From Chitinivibrionales bacterium (GTDB lineage: Bacteria; Fibrobacterota; Chitinivibrionia; Chitinivibrionales; WJMI01): 5,991 nucleotides of DNA. The notes under the pieces are model-generated. The model saw nothing but the letters and a program-made list of their open reading frames with translations, searched no databases and had not been told where the DNA came from. Shown here piece by piece: positions 1 through 5,735 of this stretch. Both the position numbers and the translations under genes were made by a program. Where the stretch lies: NCBI GenBank assembly GCA_014729595.1, contig WJJU01000649.1, forward strand, positions 1 to 5,991, given 5' to 3'. The stretch's first letter is position 1. Each line of letters opens with the position of its first letter.

Positions 1-470
1 ATGTCGTCTTAAGCCGTGAAAAGCGGTTGCTACTCTTTAAACTTATTAAAATTCTTACCAATGAGGAAAATAGAATACACGAGCAATCCTTCGAGAAGGC
101 GCGAATTCGGTTGGCCGACCATGACCCGCACACGAAAAAATCAGTATTGTCGATTCGTGTTGATGAAGCCGGTCACCGGTTTGAATATAAGGGATCACCG
201 TCGATGCATCACCCCACGATGATTGACTTCGGCGCAACCGAAAATTTCGGTAGAACATTGCGCGTCAAGATCTATTACCGCTATCGTATCCGAAAAGATT
301 CCGCGAATAATCGACGGCAAGCGTTTTACGTATATACGGCGCTTCATTTAATTCATGAAGGTGTTGATCATCCATTGCGAGGCACCTTCAGCTTACCAAG
401 TAAAGAGAATAATCAAAATGGTATGTCGGATCGATCAGCAGCGATCGAAATCGGTTCAACGGGAAGTTGA
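1..470 (+). CDS. C-terminal part of an unrecognised protein, cut by the left edge
   Basis: The third forward frame is open from base 3 to a TGA at 468-470, giving 155 residues with no stop, and there is no convincing start. The TTG at 27 and later codons have no Shine-Dalgarno site, so the gene most likely begins outside the window. The visible part is basic and mixed alpha/beta. An amphipathic stretch (LLLFKLIKILTNEENRIHEQ, visible residues 9-28) is followed by alternating hydrophobic and charged strands such as KSVLSIRVDEAGHRFEYKG and RVKIYYRYRIRK (residues 46-98), and the tail is polar and Asn/Ser-rich. It has no membrane segment or cysteine motif. I do not recognise the family and assign no function. 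A terminator-like hairpin lying on the stop codon supports a real gene end. The competing view is a chance open frame, so confidence is moderate. Confidence 0.5.
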   Translation, partial: VVLSREKRLLLFKLIKILTNEENRIHEQSFEKARIRLADHDPHTKKSVLSIRVDEAGHRFEYKGSPSMHHPTMIDFGATENFGRTLRVKIYYRYRIRKDSANNRRQAFYVYTALHLIHEGVDHPLRGTFSLPSKENNQNGMSDRSAAIEIGSTGS

Positions 471-484
471 TCCCGGATTTTGTT
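456..484 (+). terminator. Hairpin over the stop codon of the left-edge gene, followed by a short T-run
   Basis: CGGGA (460-464) pairs with TCCCG (471-475) around a 6-nt loop, and GATTTTGTT follows. The TGA stop at 468-470 lies in the loop. An alternative stem, TCAAC (456-460) with GTTGA (466-470), would exclude the first. A 5-bp stem and four Ts make only a weak intrinsic terminator, but the position at the gene end fits. Confidence 0.4.
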
Positions 485-623
485 CGAATCCTATTCCCGA
501 AAATAGCGGACGTTCGCGGAACAACTCATTTTCCGCTACATGTTTCCGCACGCCATGCTTATTCGCTTTTCCTTTAATTTTTTTGCGATTTTGCATAAAA
601 CATAAGATAACTGATTTGGCCGG

Positions 624-629
624 TATACT
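624..629 (+). promoter_or_regulatory. Possible -10 element (TATACT) for the 518-residue exported protein gene
   Basis: TATACT matches the sigma-70 -10 consensus TATAAT in five of six positions and ends 13 nt before the ATG at 643. No recognisable -35 hexamer lies 16-18 nt upstream, and there is no TG extension. If the element is used, transcription would start about 7 nt before the ATG, giving an almost leaderless mRNA. That would fit the lack of a Shine-Dalgarno site here. The same TATACTTCA string precedes the lipoprotein gene at 2384. Confidence 0.3.
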
Positions 630-642
630 TCATACTCCGATC

Positions 643-2199
643 ATGAAGGCGCACGGAAAATCTATCCTTATCGTTTTTTTGCTGATTTTCAATGCTTCGG
701 CTTCTTTCGATTCCACCATCGAACAACTCGCATTTCATATTGCTACGACCCTTCGCCTTAGCCCCGAGCATGCTCTGAACATCCTCACCGTGGAACATGA
801 TCGCTCGTATATGCTGCCCTTATCGCCGGTTTACCGCGCGCTGCACCGAAAACTCCAGCCCTATGCCAAAACTATAACCATCGGCGAGTTTAATAAACGA
901 AGGCAAACCGGCTTGGGCGCCTTTCGGCGGCGTTCAAGCGAGTATGGCCGCTCTTCATCATTCATTGAATCGCGCATTTACGATACATTGCTGATTACCG
1001 GCTCGTATTTCATACTCATGAATAACGCTGAACATATTCACATGGTAATACACGTAGCTACGCCCAACGGCGAATGCGTATTTGAGAGTGAAGAATATCG
1101 CTTAAATCGTGACAAGGTCCCCGTAGCCATGAAACAAGATATTTTTCGTCTTCTGGAGGATGATGTCTCTCGTGGGAGATTGATTTATAAAGGACGAGTA
1201 ATTAAAAAGCTGGATATCCTTTTCGAAAACACCGGCCGGAATCGGCCAATCGACTTTCTCGAATGCTCATTTTTCAATAATGCCCCACGCGCGATACGCG
1301 GTCAGGTAGCAATGCTTAAGGAGATACTGGCCGTTAAATATGGAATAACGTTCATACAAGAGAGCACAAACAAATTGATTTTGGAACCGGGCGGCGTCCT
1401 CGCTTGCATTCATGACGCACGACGTCTGCAACTGAATGACATCTTTGATGAACTTCATATATTCCCGCGGCATTTTTCAACTGAGCACGACTCACTCTAC
1501 TACTTTGAGACGGGAAGATCGATAGAACCGAAGATCACATCAAAAACCTATCAAACGGAAACCGAAAAGCGTGTTCGCGCACATATCATGAATACTATGG
1601 AGAACTACTATCCGCGCCTTTTTAATCATTTCATTTTTGATTCACTACTGCGCATATTCGCGAACATCGAGCAGCCGACCATCTTAGTCGGCGAAAGGGT
1701 ATTCTCTTCTTCACGACTTGGAACGGAACGAATCGATTATCGCCGCTATACTCCGAAGCAGTGGTTAAACAGGCTCAGGACTGCCTATTTAGAACGCGGG
1801 CGCCGCTTCAAGGTAACTACCTCGGTTCTTACCGTATTTAACGACAATACCGATCCCTATCGCTATTGGGCTATAGTTCGCCAAAACTGGCTTACACTCG
1901 ACCGTTACGGATCTTTCATTTACGAAGACAACGGCTTTTTAGTTGTTAATTTTGATTTCGGTCATAAGGCTGATCTTAAAGATTTCAAAATCCACTATCG
2001 TTTATGGTTCTACGACTACCAATATGATGAGATTGAAACCGGCCTTAGTCGGCAGGAAAAGCTTGCAATCGATATCGATCGTTACTTTGTTAACGCAATG
2101 GGCGGTATTTCCACTCCTTTGAAAGAGGCTATGAAGGATGCTCTTCTACGTAGAATGCACTGGAGCGCAGAACCGCGATCGGACTCTTTTGTTAAGTAG
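643..2199 (+). CDS. Exported two-part protein: FlgO/CsgG-like N-terminus and NTF2-like C-terminus
   Basis: This is a 518-residue secreted protein, probably periplasmic or envelope-bound. I chose ATG 643 because it starts a clear signal peptide: MKAHGK, a hydrophobic core (ILIVFLLIF), and cleavage near NASA/SF at residue 20. The frame stays open upstream to an ATG at 355, but that 96-residue extension overlaps the previous gene and looks non-coding. Residues 21-160 resemble the FlgO/CsgG-type fold: helix STIEQLAFHIATTL, strand LNILTVEHD, SPVYRALHRKLQPY, then DTLLITGSYF and an IHMVIHVATPNGECV strand pair. Residues 305-460 resemble the NTF2-like domain of FCB-group secreted proteins: helix with ENYYPRLFNHFIFDSLLRIF, then PTILVGERV, YWAIVRQNW, GFLVVNFDF and IHYRLWF. 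The middle (161-304) is unassigned. No catalytic residues are evident. It is followed 209 nt later by an LPP20-type lipoprotein gene on the same strand, suggesting a shared envelope role. Domain calls rest on pattern memory, not a search. Confidence 0.85.
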   Translation: MKAHGKSILIVFLLIFNASASFDSTIEQLAFHIATTLRLSPEHALNILTVEHDRSYMLPLSPVYRALHRKLQPYAKTITIGEFNKRRQTGLGAFRRRSSEYGRSSSFIESRIYDTLLITGSYFILMNNAEHIHMVIHVATPNGECVFESEEYRLNRDKVPVAMKQDIFRLLEDDVSRGRLIYKGRVIKKLDILFENTGRNRPIDFLECSFFNNAPRAIRGQVAMLKEILAVKYGITFIQESTNKLILEPGGVLACIHDARRLQLNDIFDELHIFPRHFSTEHDSLYYFETGRSIEPKITSKTYQTETEKRVRAHIMNTMENYYPRLFNHFIFDSLLRIFANIEQPTILVGERVFSSSRLGTERIDYRRYTPKQWLNRLRTAYLERGRRFKVTTSVLTVFNDNTDPYRYWAIVRQNWLTLDRYGSFIYEDNGFLVVNFDFGHKADLKDFKIHYRLWFYDYQYDEIETGLSRQEKLAIDIDRYFVNAMGGISTPLKEAMKDALLRRMHWSAEPRSDSFVK

Positions 2200-2287
2200 T
2201 TTTCGATCCAACTAGCTCAATTCTCGTTCATTGCGGCATGCGAAGTTTTCATATTTGGCTCAAATTAACTTATTTCGAGCACTTCTA

Positions 2288-2309
2288 TGGCCGCGGTGAA
2301 CGGCTTTTT
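2288..2309 (+). terminator. Weak terminator-like hairpin after the exported protein gene
   Basis: GCCG (2290-2293) can pair with CGGC (2301-2304) around a 7-nt loop, with a G-T pair outside, and TTTTT follows at 2305-2309. It lies about 90 nt downstream of the stop at 2199. The stem is short, so this is tentative. The 209-nt gap between the two genes (2200-2408) holds no other gene that I can support. Confidence 0.25.
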
Positions 2310-2316
2310 CATTTTA

Positions 2317-2334
2317 GATCGGCCTCGGCCGGTC
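2317..2334. repeat. GC-rich inverted repeat upstream of the lipoprotein gene
   Basis: GATCGGCC (2317-2324) and GGCCGGTC (2327-2334) form an 8-bp inverted repeat with one G-T pair and a 2-nt centre. No T-run follows on either strand, so it is not an intrinsic terminator. It lies 50 nt before the possible -10 element of the lipoprotein gene, where it could act as an operator or simply be GC-rich sequence. Function is unknown. Confidence 0.3.
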
Positions 2335-2383
2335 ATGAAGCTTACGGCCACCCGTTTAGTTCGTCGAAAGCTTGGATTCATTT

Positions 2384-2403
2384 TATACTTCAACGATCGG
2401 AGG
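2384..2403 (+). promoter_or_regulatory. Possible -10 element and start-deciding Shine-Dalgarno site of the LPP20-like gene
   Basis: GGAGG (2399-2403) sits 5 nt before ATG 2409 and settles the start. A longer reading from ATG 2238 has no ribosome site and lacks a signal peptide at its beginning. TATACT (2384-2389) is a five-of-six match to a -10 element, though no -35 hexamer is visible. If it is used, the leader would be about a dozen bases. The Shine-Dalgarno call is firm and the promoter call is weak. Confidence 0.45.
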
Positions 2404-2408
2404 ATTCC

Positions 2409-2969
2409 ATGACCTTACTCGCTTACAAACCTAATCGACTTTCGGTATTGACCGTCGTCATTGCGTGTTCCATGCTGCTTTGTGCTCGCTCGCGTCCGGG
2501 TGCCGGCTATATAGATGTAATACCCGAAGAAATGCAAAGGCTAATTGCCGATAAGTACGGTGAGGGTCTCCATGCGGTAGGGGCCGCAACCGCGTCACGT
2601 GAAGAGTCTGCCGTCCGCATGGCAACGGTCGAGGCTCGCGCGGAACTTGCACGGCAATTCAAAACTCAAGTCGACGCTTTGCAGAAAAGCTTTGAAGAGG
2701 TCGTAAACTACGGTGACGTCGTTGAGTATCAGCAGGCCGTCGAAATATTGTCATCTCTGGAATTATCCGGATCAACTATCGCAAAATCGATGGTGGATAA
2801 TAAGAAAAGAGGGTTGTATTCCGCAAAGGTTCTGGTAATAATATCGGCTGATCAACTGAAGAAATTAGTGGACGATAAAACGCGTACCTACACATCATTT
2901 CGTGCAAGCAAAGCCTATAAGGATCTTGAAAACCGTGTTGCTCGAGAGAAAATGCTTTTTGAGCAATAG
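2409..2969 (+). CDS. LPP20-family lipoprotein
   Basis: The product is a 186-residue probable lipoprotein anchored in the cell envelope. The N-terminus is basic then hydrophobic (KPNRLSVLTVVIAC). Lipidation is most likely at Cys20 (V-I-A-C lipobox). Cys25 (M-L-L-C) is a poorer alternative because of Leu at -1. Residues about 50-155 fit the LPP20 pattern: GEGLHAVGAATASREESAVR, then a helix with MATVEARAELARQFKTQV (71-88), a helical middle (KSFEEVVNYGDVVEYQQAVE), and the closing strand KRGLYSAKVLVIISADQLKKL (133-153). In this family the opening 'VG.A' strand and the repeated A..A.ARAELA helix are the recognisable parts. The charged tail (DLENRVAREKMLFEQ) is probably a helix. Function in the family is poorly defined, although members occur with envelope, flagellar or secretion genes. 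The gene lies just after the FlgO/NTF2-like protein gene on the same strand, which fits a common surface role. Confidence 0.85.
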   Translation: MTLLAYKPNRLSVLTVVIACSMLLCARSRPGAGYIDVIPEEMQRLIADKYGEGLHAVGAATASREESAVRMATVEARAELARQFKTQVDALQKSFEEVVNYGDVVEYQQAVEILSSLELSGSTIAKSMVDNKKRGLYSAKVLVIISADQLKKLVDDKTRTYTSFRASKAYKDLENRVAREKMLFEQ

Positions 2970-2970
2970 C

Positions 2971-2986
2971 CCTCCCTGAGGTTTTT
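2971..2986 (+). terminator. Small intrinsic terminator candidate after the LPP20-like gene
   Basis: CCTC (2971-2974) pairs with GAGG (2978-2981) over a 3-nt loop, and TTTTT follows at 2982-2986, immediately after the TAG stop at 2967-2969. The position is ideal but the stem has only 4 bp. A second pairing, AAATGCTTTT (2950-2959) with AAAAGCATTT (3013-3022), is a perfect 10-bp inverted repeat that encloses it. Confidence 0.4.
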
Positions 2987-3020
2987 AAAGGCATCAATCG
3001 CTCTATCGCAGCAAAAGCAT

Positions 3021-3066
3021 TTCGTTTGACATGTATTTAGGAAATTGAATGATTTTGTCAAACGGA
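3021..3066. repeat. 11-bp inverted repeat with TTGACA on both strands
   Basis: TTCGTTTGACA (3021-3031) and TGTCAAACGGA (3056-3066) are complementary at ten of eleven positions, with a T-G pair at the remaining one. They are separated by 24 AT-rich bases. Each arm carries TTGACA, the consensus -35 hexamer, reading inward on both strands. No good -10 lies at 16-18 nt from either. It may be an operator for a dimeric regulator or an RNA hairpin in the convergent 3' region. Confidence 0.5.
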
Positions 3067-3096
3067 TTTATTCCTCATCGGTTTAAGAAAATGTAA

Positions 3097-3180
3097 GAGC
3101 CGGCCGTCCGGTGCTACGCACTATTCAACGGGCCACTTCGGAGATCGCCGTTCCATGCGTGCCACCGGTCGCTCCGGCTC
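3097..3180. repeat. 84-nt nested imperfect hairpin between convergent genes
   Basis: The ends GAGCCGG (3097-3103) and CCGGCTC (3174-3180) are perfect complements. Inside them, CCGGTGCTACGCA (3108-3120) pairs with TGCGTGCCACCGG (3156-3168), with one C-C mismatch and one T-G pair. Inside that, AACGG (3127-3131) pairs with CCGTT (3148-3152). On the - strand the structure is followed by TTACATTTTCTT, so it could end transcription of the beta-barrel gene, whose stop lies 25 nt away. It could also be a dispersed REP- or MITE-like repeat. It is not a tRNA: no T-arm GTTC lies before either end. No gene is visible in 2970-3204. Confidence 0.6.
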
Positions 3181-3204
3181 CTATTCATTCACTTTACCGT
3201 TTAG

Positions 3205-3954
3205 TTAGAAATCATACGCGTAGCCTGCGAGAATCGCCACTGCTGCGTTTTTAATTTCTTCGGCGTTACGGTCATCATCGAATACATCGAGAAAACCTGC
3301 GCTATATCTGAATTCGAAGGTGAAATGTCCGGGTCCCGCCTTGGCGTCAATACCCGCACCGATTGCTACACCTAAATCGAGCGATCGTGTGTGATCGGCG
3401 ATATCCTCATCATCCCGAAACCGCTTTAGCAGGCCCATATCTCCGATTTCCGAAGGAAGCTCGGGGACATTCTCAGCTCTGGCGGCCAGTGCCACGCTTA
3501 CCACAGGCCCAAAGAAAAAGTTCGGCCGAAACAGCATCTCCGGCGAAGGCGCCATCACCTTAAAAAGAATGGGAAATGTCAGGTAATCGACATGCAGATC
3601 GAAATCGAAGGTCTCACCCATAGCCCCGCCTTCGAATTTTTTCCCATTGCGCTGGTACATTATCTCGGGCTGAAGAGCAAAATTTTCGCTTAGCGCAAGC
3701 GTTACAAAAAGTCCGCCCATGACAAAGGGCAATGGATCGTCGGCCAATTCAGGGAATTCGGCTCGAAGCTGGTCGTCTAAAACATCAACTCCCTCCCCAC
3801 GAAAGTGACTGATACTAAGGCCGGCCTTGGCGCCGAAAGACACCGATTCGCCCAATCGGAACCGCGGTCGAGGACTTTCCTCGGCGTATGCGGCCAAAGC
3901 TCCGGTGGTCAGCAATCCGACCACAAGCAATATGGCATGTTTTAAACTTTTCAT
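3205..3954 (-). CDS. PorT-like outer-membrane beta-barrel protein
   Basis: This 249-residue protein is exported and inserted in the outer membrane. The signal peptide (MKSLKHAILLVVGLLTTGAL) ends in an AYA/EE cleavage site after residue 24. The rest has the features of the small 'outer membrane beta-barrel' family (PorT-like): an opening strand VSFGAKAGLSISHF (38-51), a GGLFVTLALSENFALQPEIMY strand-turn-strand (80-100), the typical DYLTFPILFKV (123-133), RPNFFFGPVVSVAL (143-156), SLDLGVAIGAGID (191-203), HFTFEFRYSAGFLDVF (210-225), and a final strand ILAGYAYDF. That strand ends in phenylalanine, the usual recognition residue for the outer-membrane assembly machinery. Acidic loops (residues 56-74, 180-187 and 225-233) could bind cations, but this is inference. 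The start is set by GGAGG 6 nt upstream. It is the last gene of the - strand block, 245 nt after the radical SAM gene, and so may have its own promoter. Substrate or partner unknown. Confidence 0.9.
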   Translation of the reverse strand: MKSLKHAILLVVGLLTTGALAAYAEESPRPRFRLGESVSFGAKAGLSISHFRGEGVDVLDDQLRAEFPELADDPLPFVMGGLFVTLALSENFALQPEIMYQRNGKKFEGGAMGETFDFDLHVDYLTFPILFKVMAPSPEMLFRPNFFFGPVVSVALAARAENVPELPSEIGDMGLLKRFRDDEDIADHTRSLDLGVAIGAGIDAKAGPGHFTFEFRYSAGFLDVFDDDRNAEEIKNAAVAILAGYAYDF

Positions 3955-3960
3955 ACACTA

Positions 3961-3965
3961 CCTCC
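3961..3965 (-). promoter_or_regulatory. Shine-Dalgarno site of the beta-barrel gene
   Basis: Read on the - strand this is GGAGG, within AGGGAGGT, six bases before the ATG at 3954. It confirms that start and excludes longer readings of neighbouring frames. Confidence 0.75.
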
Positions 3966-3988
3966 CTCTCTAATTTTGAAATAGAATT

Positions 3989-4018
3989 CCCGTATTCAAG
4001 TGACACCACCGTTACGGG
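3989..4018. repeat. Inverted repeat upstream of the beta-barrel gene, possible operator
   Basis: CCCGTA (3989-3994) and TACGGG (4013-4018) form a perfect 6-bp inverted repeat with 18 bases between. It lies 35-64 bases upstream of the beta-barrel start, within the likely promoter or leader zone. I could not place a convincing -35/-10 pair on the - strand here. The rest of the 245-nt gap (3955-4199) shows another spaced pair, TCCGACC (4075-4081) with GGTCGGA (4131-4137), and no supported gene. Confidence 0.25.
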
Positions 4019-4185
4019 TACTATCATTTTCGGCTTATGCTTAGTTTAACTTTTCGTGACCTCAACGGATCGCCTCCGACCTAAGCGGGCGTTCTCGTCT
4101 TTTCCGGGCTTTTCATCCAATTTTTTCCATGGTCGGAAGATGTAAAGTGTGCAAATGCCTTACCGTCCGATTGGTGGGCACATTC

Positions 4186-4197
4186 CGATCGCGATCG
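4186..4197. repeat. 12-bp perfect palindrome CGATCGCGATCG after the radical SAM gene
   Basis: CGATCGCGATCG reads the same on both strands. It lies 2 bases past the radical SAM stop codon (4200-4202, read on the - strand). It contains two CGATCG hexamers and two GATC sites. No T-run follows, so it is not a standard terminator. CGATCG also recurs at five other places in the window. Confidence 0.5.
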
Positions 4198-4199
4198 AC

Positions 4200-5672
4200 T
4201 TATCCTTCAGCCTTTACCGGACTAATTACCGTATTTTTCGGCTGTTTATCCTTCACGGCGGTTTCTTCCCCTATTCCACCGTCATCGTATTTTTCTCTAA
4301 TCTCATGCTCAATTTTCAAGGTCTCCTTGTATTCTTTCTCGAATTTTTCACGCCAAACACAATCCGCCAATTCTCCATAGCGCCGGCTATACGATTCGAG
4401 ACGCGAATACAAATCGTTTACCAATCGCTTAGCACCTTGACCGCACGTCTCACAGGCGCCGGTCTTCTCTACAACTTCTTTCAATACATGGGGGTTATCC
4501 AATATCATGCATGGCCTAAGATAATTGTCGTTGTAGGGTTGCTTTTTTCTGACGGCGGCGAATAGGGGTGAGGTTTTTAAAATCTCAAGTAAGCCCTTTT
4601 CGTAAACGCTGTCTATCGAGAACTGACAGAAAACACACGGTTCCACCCTTCCCGCATGGTTAACATGCAAGTACCTTCTCGCCGCGATACACCCACCGAC
4701 GATGGGACCGTCATTCCAAAAGTCGGAAAGTAAAATCTTATGCTTTGCTCTCAGTCCGCACAATCTATGATAGCGCTCTATGCGCTGCTCCGGCGTGGGC
4801 AGAAGGTCAAAATTCGGCTCACGACCAATCGGCATGTACTGAAAATACCAGCCTACCCGCGCTCCTTGTTCGGAATAGTACTCAATGAATTCGTCGCTCA
4901 TTACTAAATCGGAGTTTTTGGCGGTTACCGTCGCGGAAAAACCGAAGGGTACTTTCATTCGCCTGAGGTTTCCGAATGCCTGCATAACCCGCTCGAAATG
5001 CCCTTTTCCCCGTCGCTCGTCAACCTCTCGCCTGAAACCTTCCACGCTAATACACGGGAATACGTTTCCCAAAGCGGCCAATTTTCGTACGCCCTCTTGA
5101 TTCAGCGTTATTCCGGACGTATATACCATGAACCAAGCATCATAGTGCTTGCGGAAAAGCTCATGAATTTGTGGATAGGTAAAGGGTTCACCGCCGGATA
5201 TGACGAAGAAATAAATTCCTAGCGATTTCGCCTCGGTAATGAGCTGATCGAATACAACGTAGTCCAAGTCGGAATCCTTGGCATATTGCGCCGAGTAGCA
5301 TCCGTAGCAGCGTAACGGACATCGCATCGTTGGGCTTATAACCAATAATACCGGCAGTTCGAAACCTATTTGTCGGCTGATATGACTTCTTACTTTTTGG
5401 CCGGTGACGCACTCATTCAAGAACAAATTGTCCACGAGCTTATTTCTACATTTGGCGTTACTCTCCGCAACGGCGCGCTTGAGCGCAACGGCCCCTTTTT
5501 CTAAAAAGACTTGCCCTTCCGGATATCGGTGCAGCCCTAACGCGCTCCTTAAAAAAGATATGAGCGCGTTATCTGAAATTATACCTGATGCGCCGAATGC
5601 ACCTTTCAGTGCGACCCTTTTCATCTGCATCTCAATGCGCTGCGCGCGGGGTAGCTGGTAACTGATCGCCAT
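4200..5672 (-). CDS. Radical SAM protein with Twitch/SPASM-like C-terminal cysteines
   Basis: This is a 490-residue cytoplasmic radical SAM enzyme. The [4Fe-4S] cluster motif CPLRCYGC (Cys118, Cys122, Cys125; CX3CX2C) is followed by GGEPF (160-164), the usual SAM-binding glycine motif, and by strands typical of the partial TIM barrel (WFMVYTSGITL, FPCISVEGF, FGFSATVT, VGWYFQYMPIG). The C-terminal part has Cys328-X12-Gly-X4-Cys346, which matches the first half of a SPASM/Twitch domain. Cys349, Cys388, Cys407 and Cys410 follow and could ligate one or more auxiliary clusters. FWNDGP, LRPCMILDNP and the HVNHAGRVEPC segment resemble a widespread uncharacterised radical SAM group (COG0535-like). 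About 105 residues precede the core and about 70 mostly helical, charged residues follow the last Cys. The substrate is unknown. An acyltransferase-like gene lies immediately upstream on the same strand, so a lipid or envelope role is possible but inferred. ATG 5672 is chosen for its strong ribosome site; a start at 5729 lacks one. Confidence 0.92.
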   Translation of the reverse strand: MAISYQLPRAQRIEMQMKRVALKGAFGASGIISDNALISFLRSALGLHRYPEGQVFLEKGAVALKRAVAESNAKCRNKLVDNLFLNECVTGQKVRSHISRQIGFELPVLLVISPTMRCPLRCYGCYSAQYAKDSDLDYVVFDQLITEAKSLGIYFFVISGGEPFTYPQIHELFRKHYDAWFMVYTSGITLNQEGVRKLAALGNVFPCISVEGFRREVDERRGKGHFERVMQAFGNLRRMKVPFGFSATVTAKNSDLVMSDEFIEYYSEQGARVGWYFQYMPIGREPNFDLLPTPEQRIERYHRLCGLRAKHKILLSDFWNDGPIVGGCIAARRYLHVNHAGRVEPCVFCQFSIDSVYEKGLLEILKTSPLFAAVRKKQPYNDNYLRPCMILDNPHVLKEVVEKTGACETCGQGAKRLVNDLYSRLESYSRRYGELADCVWREKFEKEYKETLKIEHEIREKYDDGGIGEETAVKDKQPKNTVISPVKAEG

Positions 5673-5677
5673 TGAAA

Positions 5678-5684
5678 CCTCCTT
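5678..5684 (-). promoter_or_regulatory. Strong Shine-Dalgarno site of the radical SAM gene
   Basis: The - strand reads AAGGAGG five bases before the ATG at 5672, a near-perfect ribosome binding site. It decides the start against the longer in-frame ATG at 5729. Confidence 0.85.
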
Positions 5685-5735
5685 CAGGGTCGGTCTTCGC
5701 CTTTTCGTGGCTCGCCAAACTTCGACCAACCACTC

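Noticed and set aside
475..500. tRNA-like T-loop string GTTCGAATCC
   Set aside because: The flanking bases do not form a 5-bp T-stem, and no acceptor or anticodon stem can be found around it.
355..642. In-frame upstream extension of the 518-residue protein (96 extra residues)
   Set aside because: It overlaps the preceding gene by over 100 bases, covers AT-rich intergenic sequence, has no ribosome site, and would bury the obvious signal peptide that starts at 643.
2238..2408. In-frame upstream extension of the LPP20-like protein (57 residues)
   Set aside because: There is no Shine-Dalgarno site at 2238, the sequence is not protein-like, and a strong GGAGG plus a lipoprotein signal begin at 2409.
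3097..3180. tRNA gene, because of the 7-bp end stem and a total length of 84 nt
   Set aside because: No T-arm GTTC motif lies before either 3' end on either strand, and the inner 13-position stem does not match a cloverleaf.
3080..3210. Integron attC-like site around the nested hairpin
   Set aside because: The required RYYYAAC and GTTRRRY end motifs are not met at either boundary, and there is no integrase or cassette array in view.
4149..4565. Open frame of 138 codons on the + strand across the radical SAM gene end
   Set aside because: It lies mostly antisense to the well-supported radical SAM gene, has no ribosome site, and its sequence is a typical antisense shadow rich in Phe, Leu and Ser.
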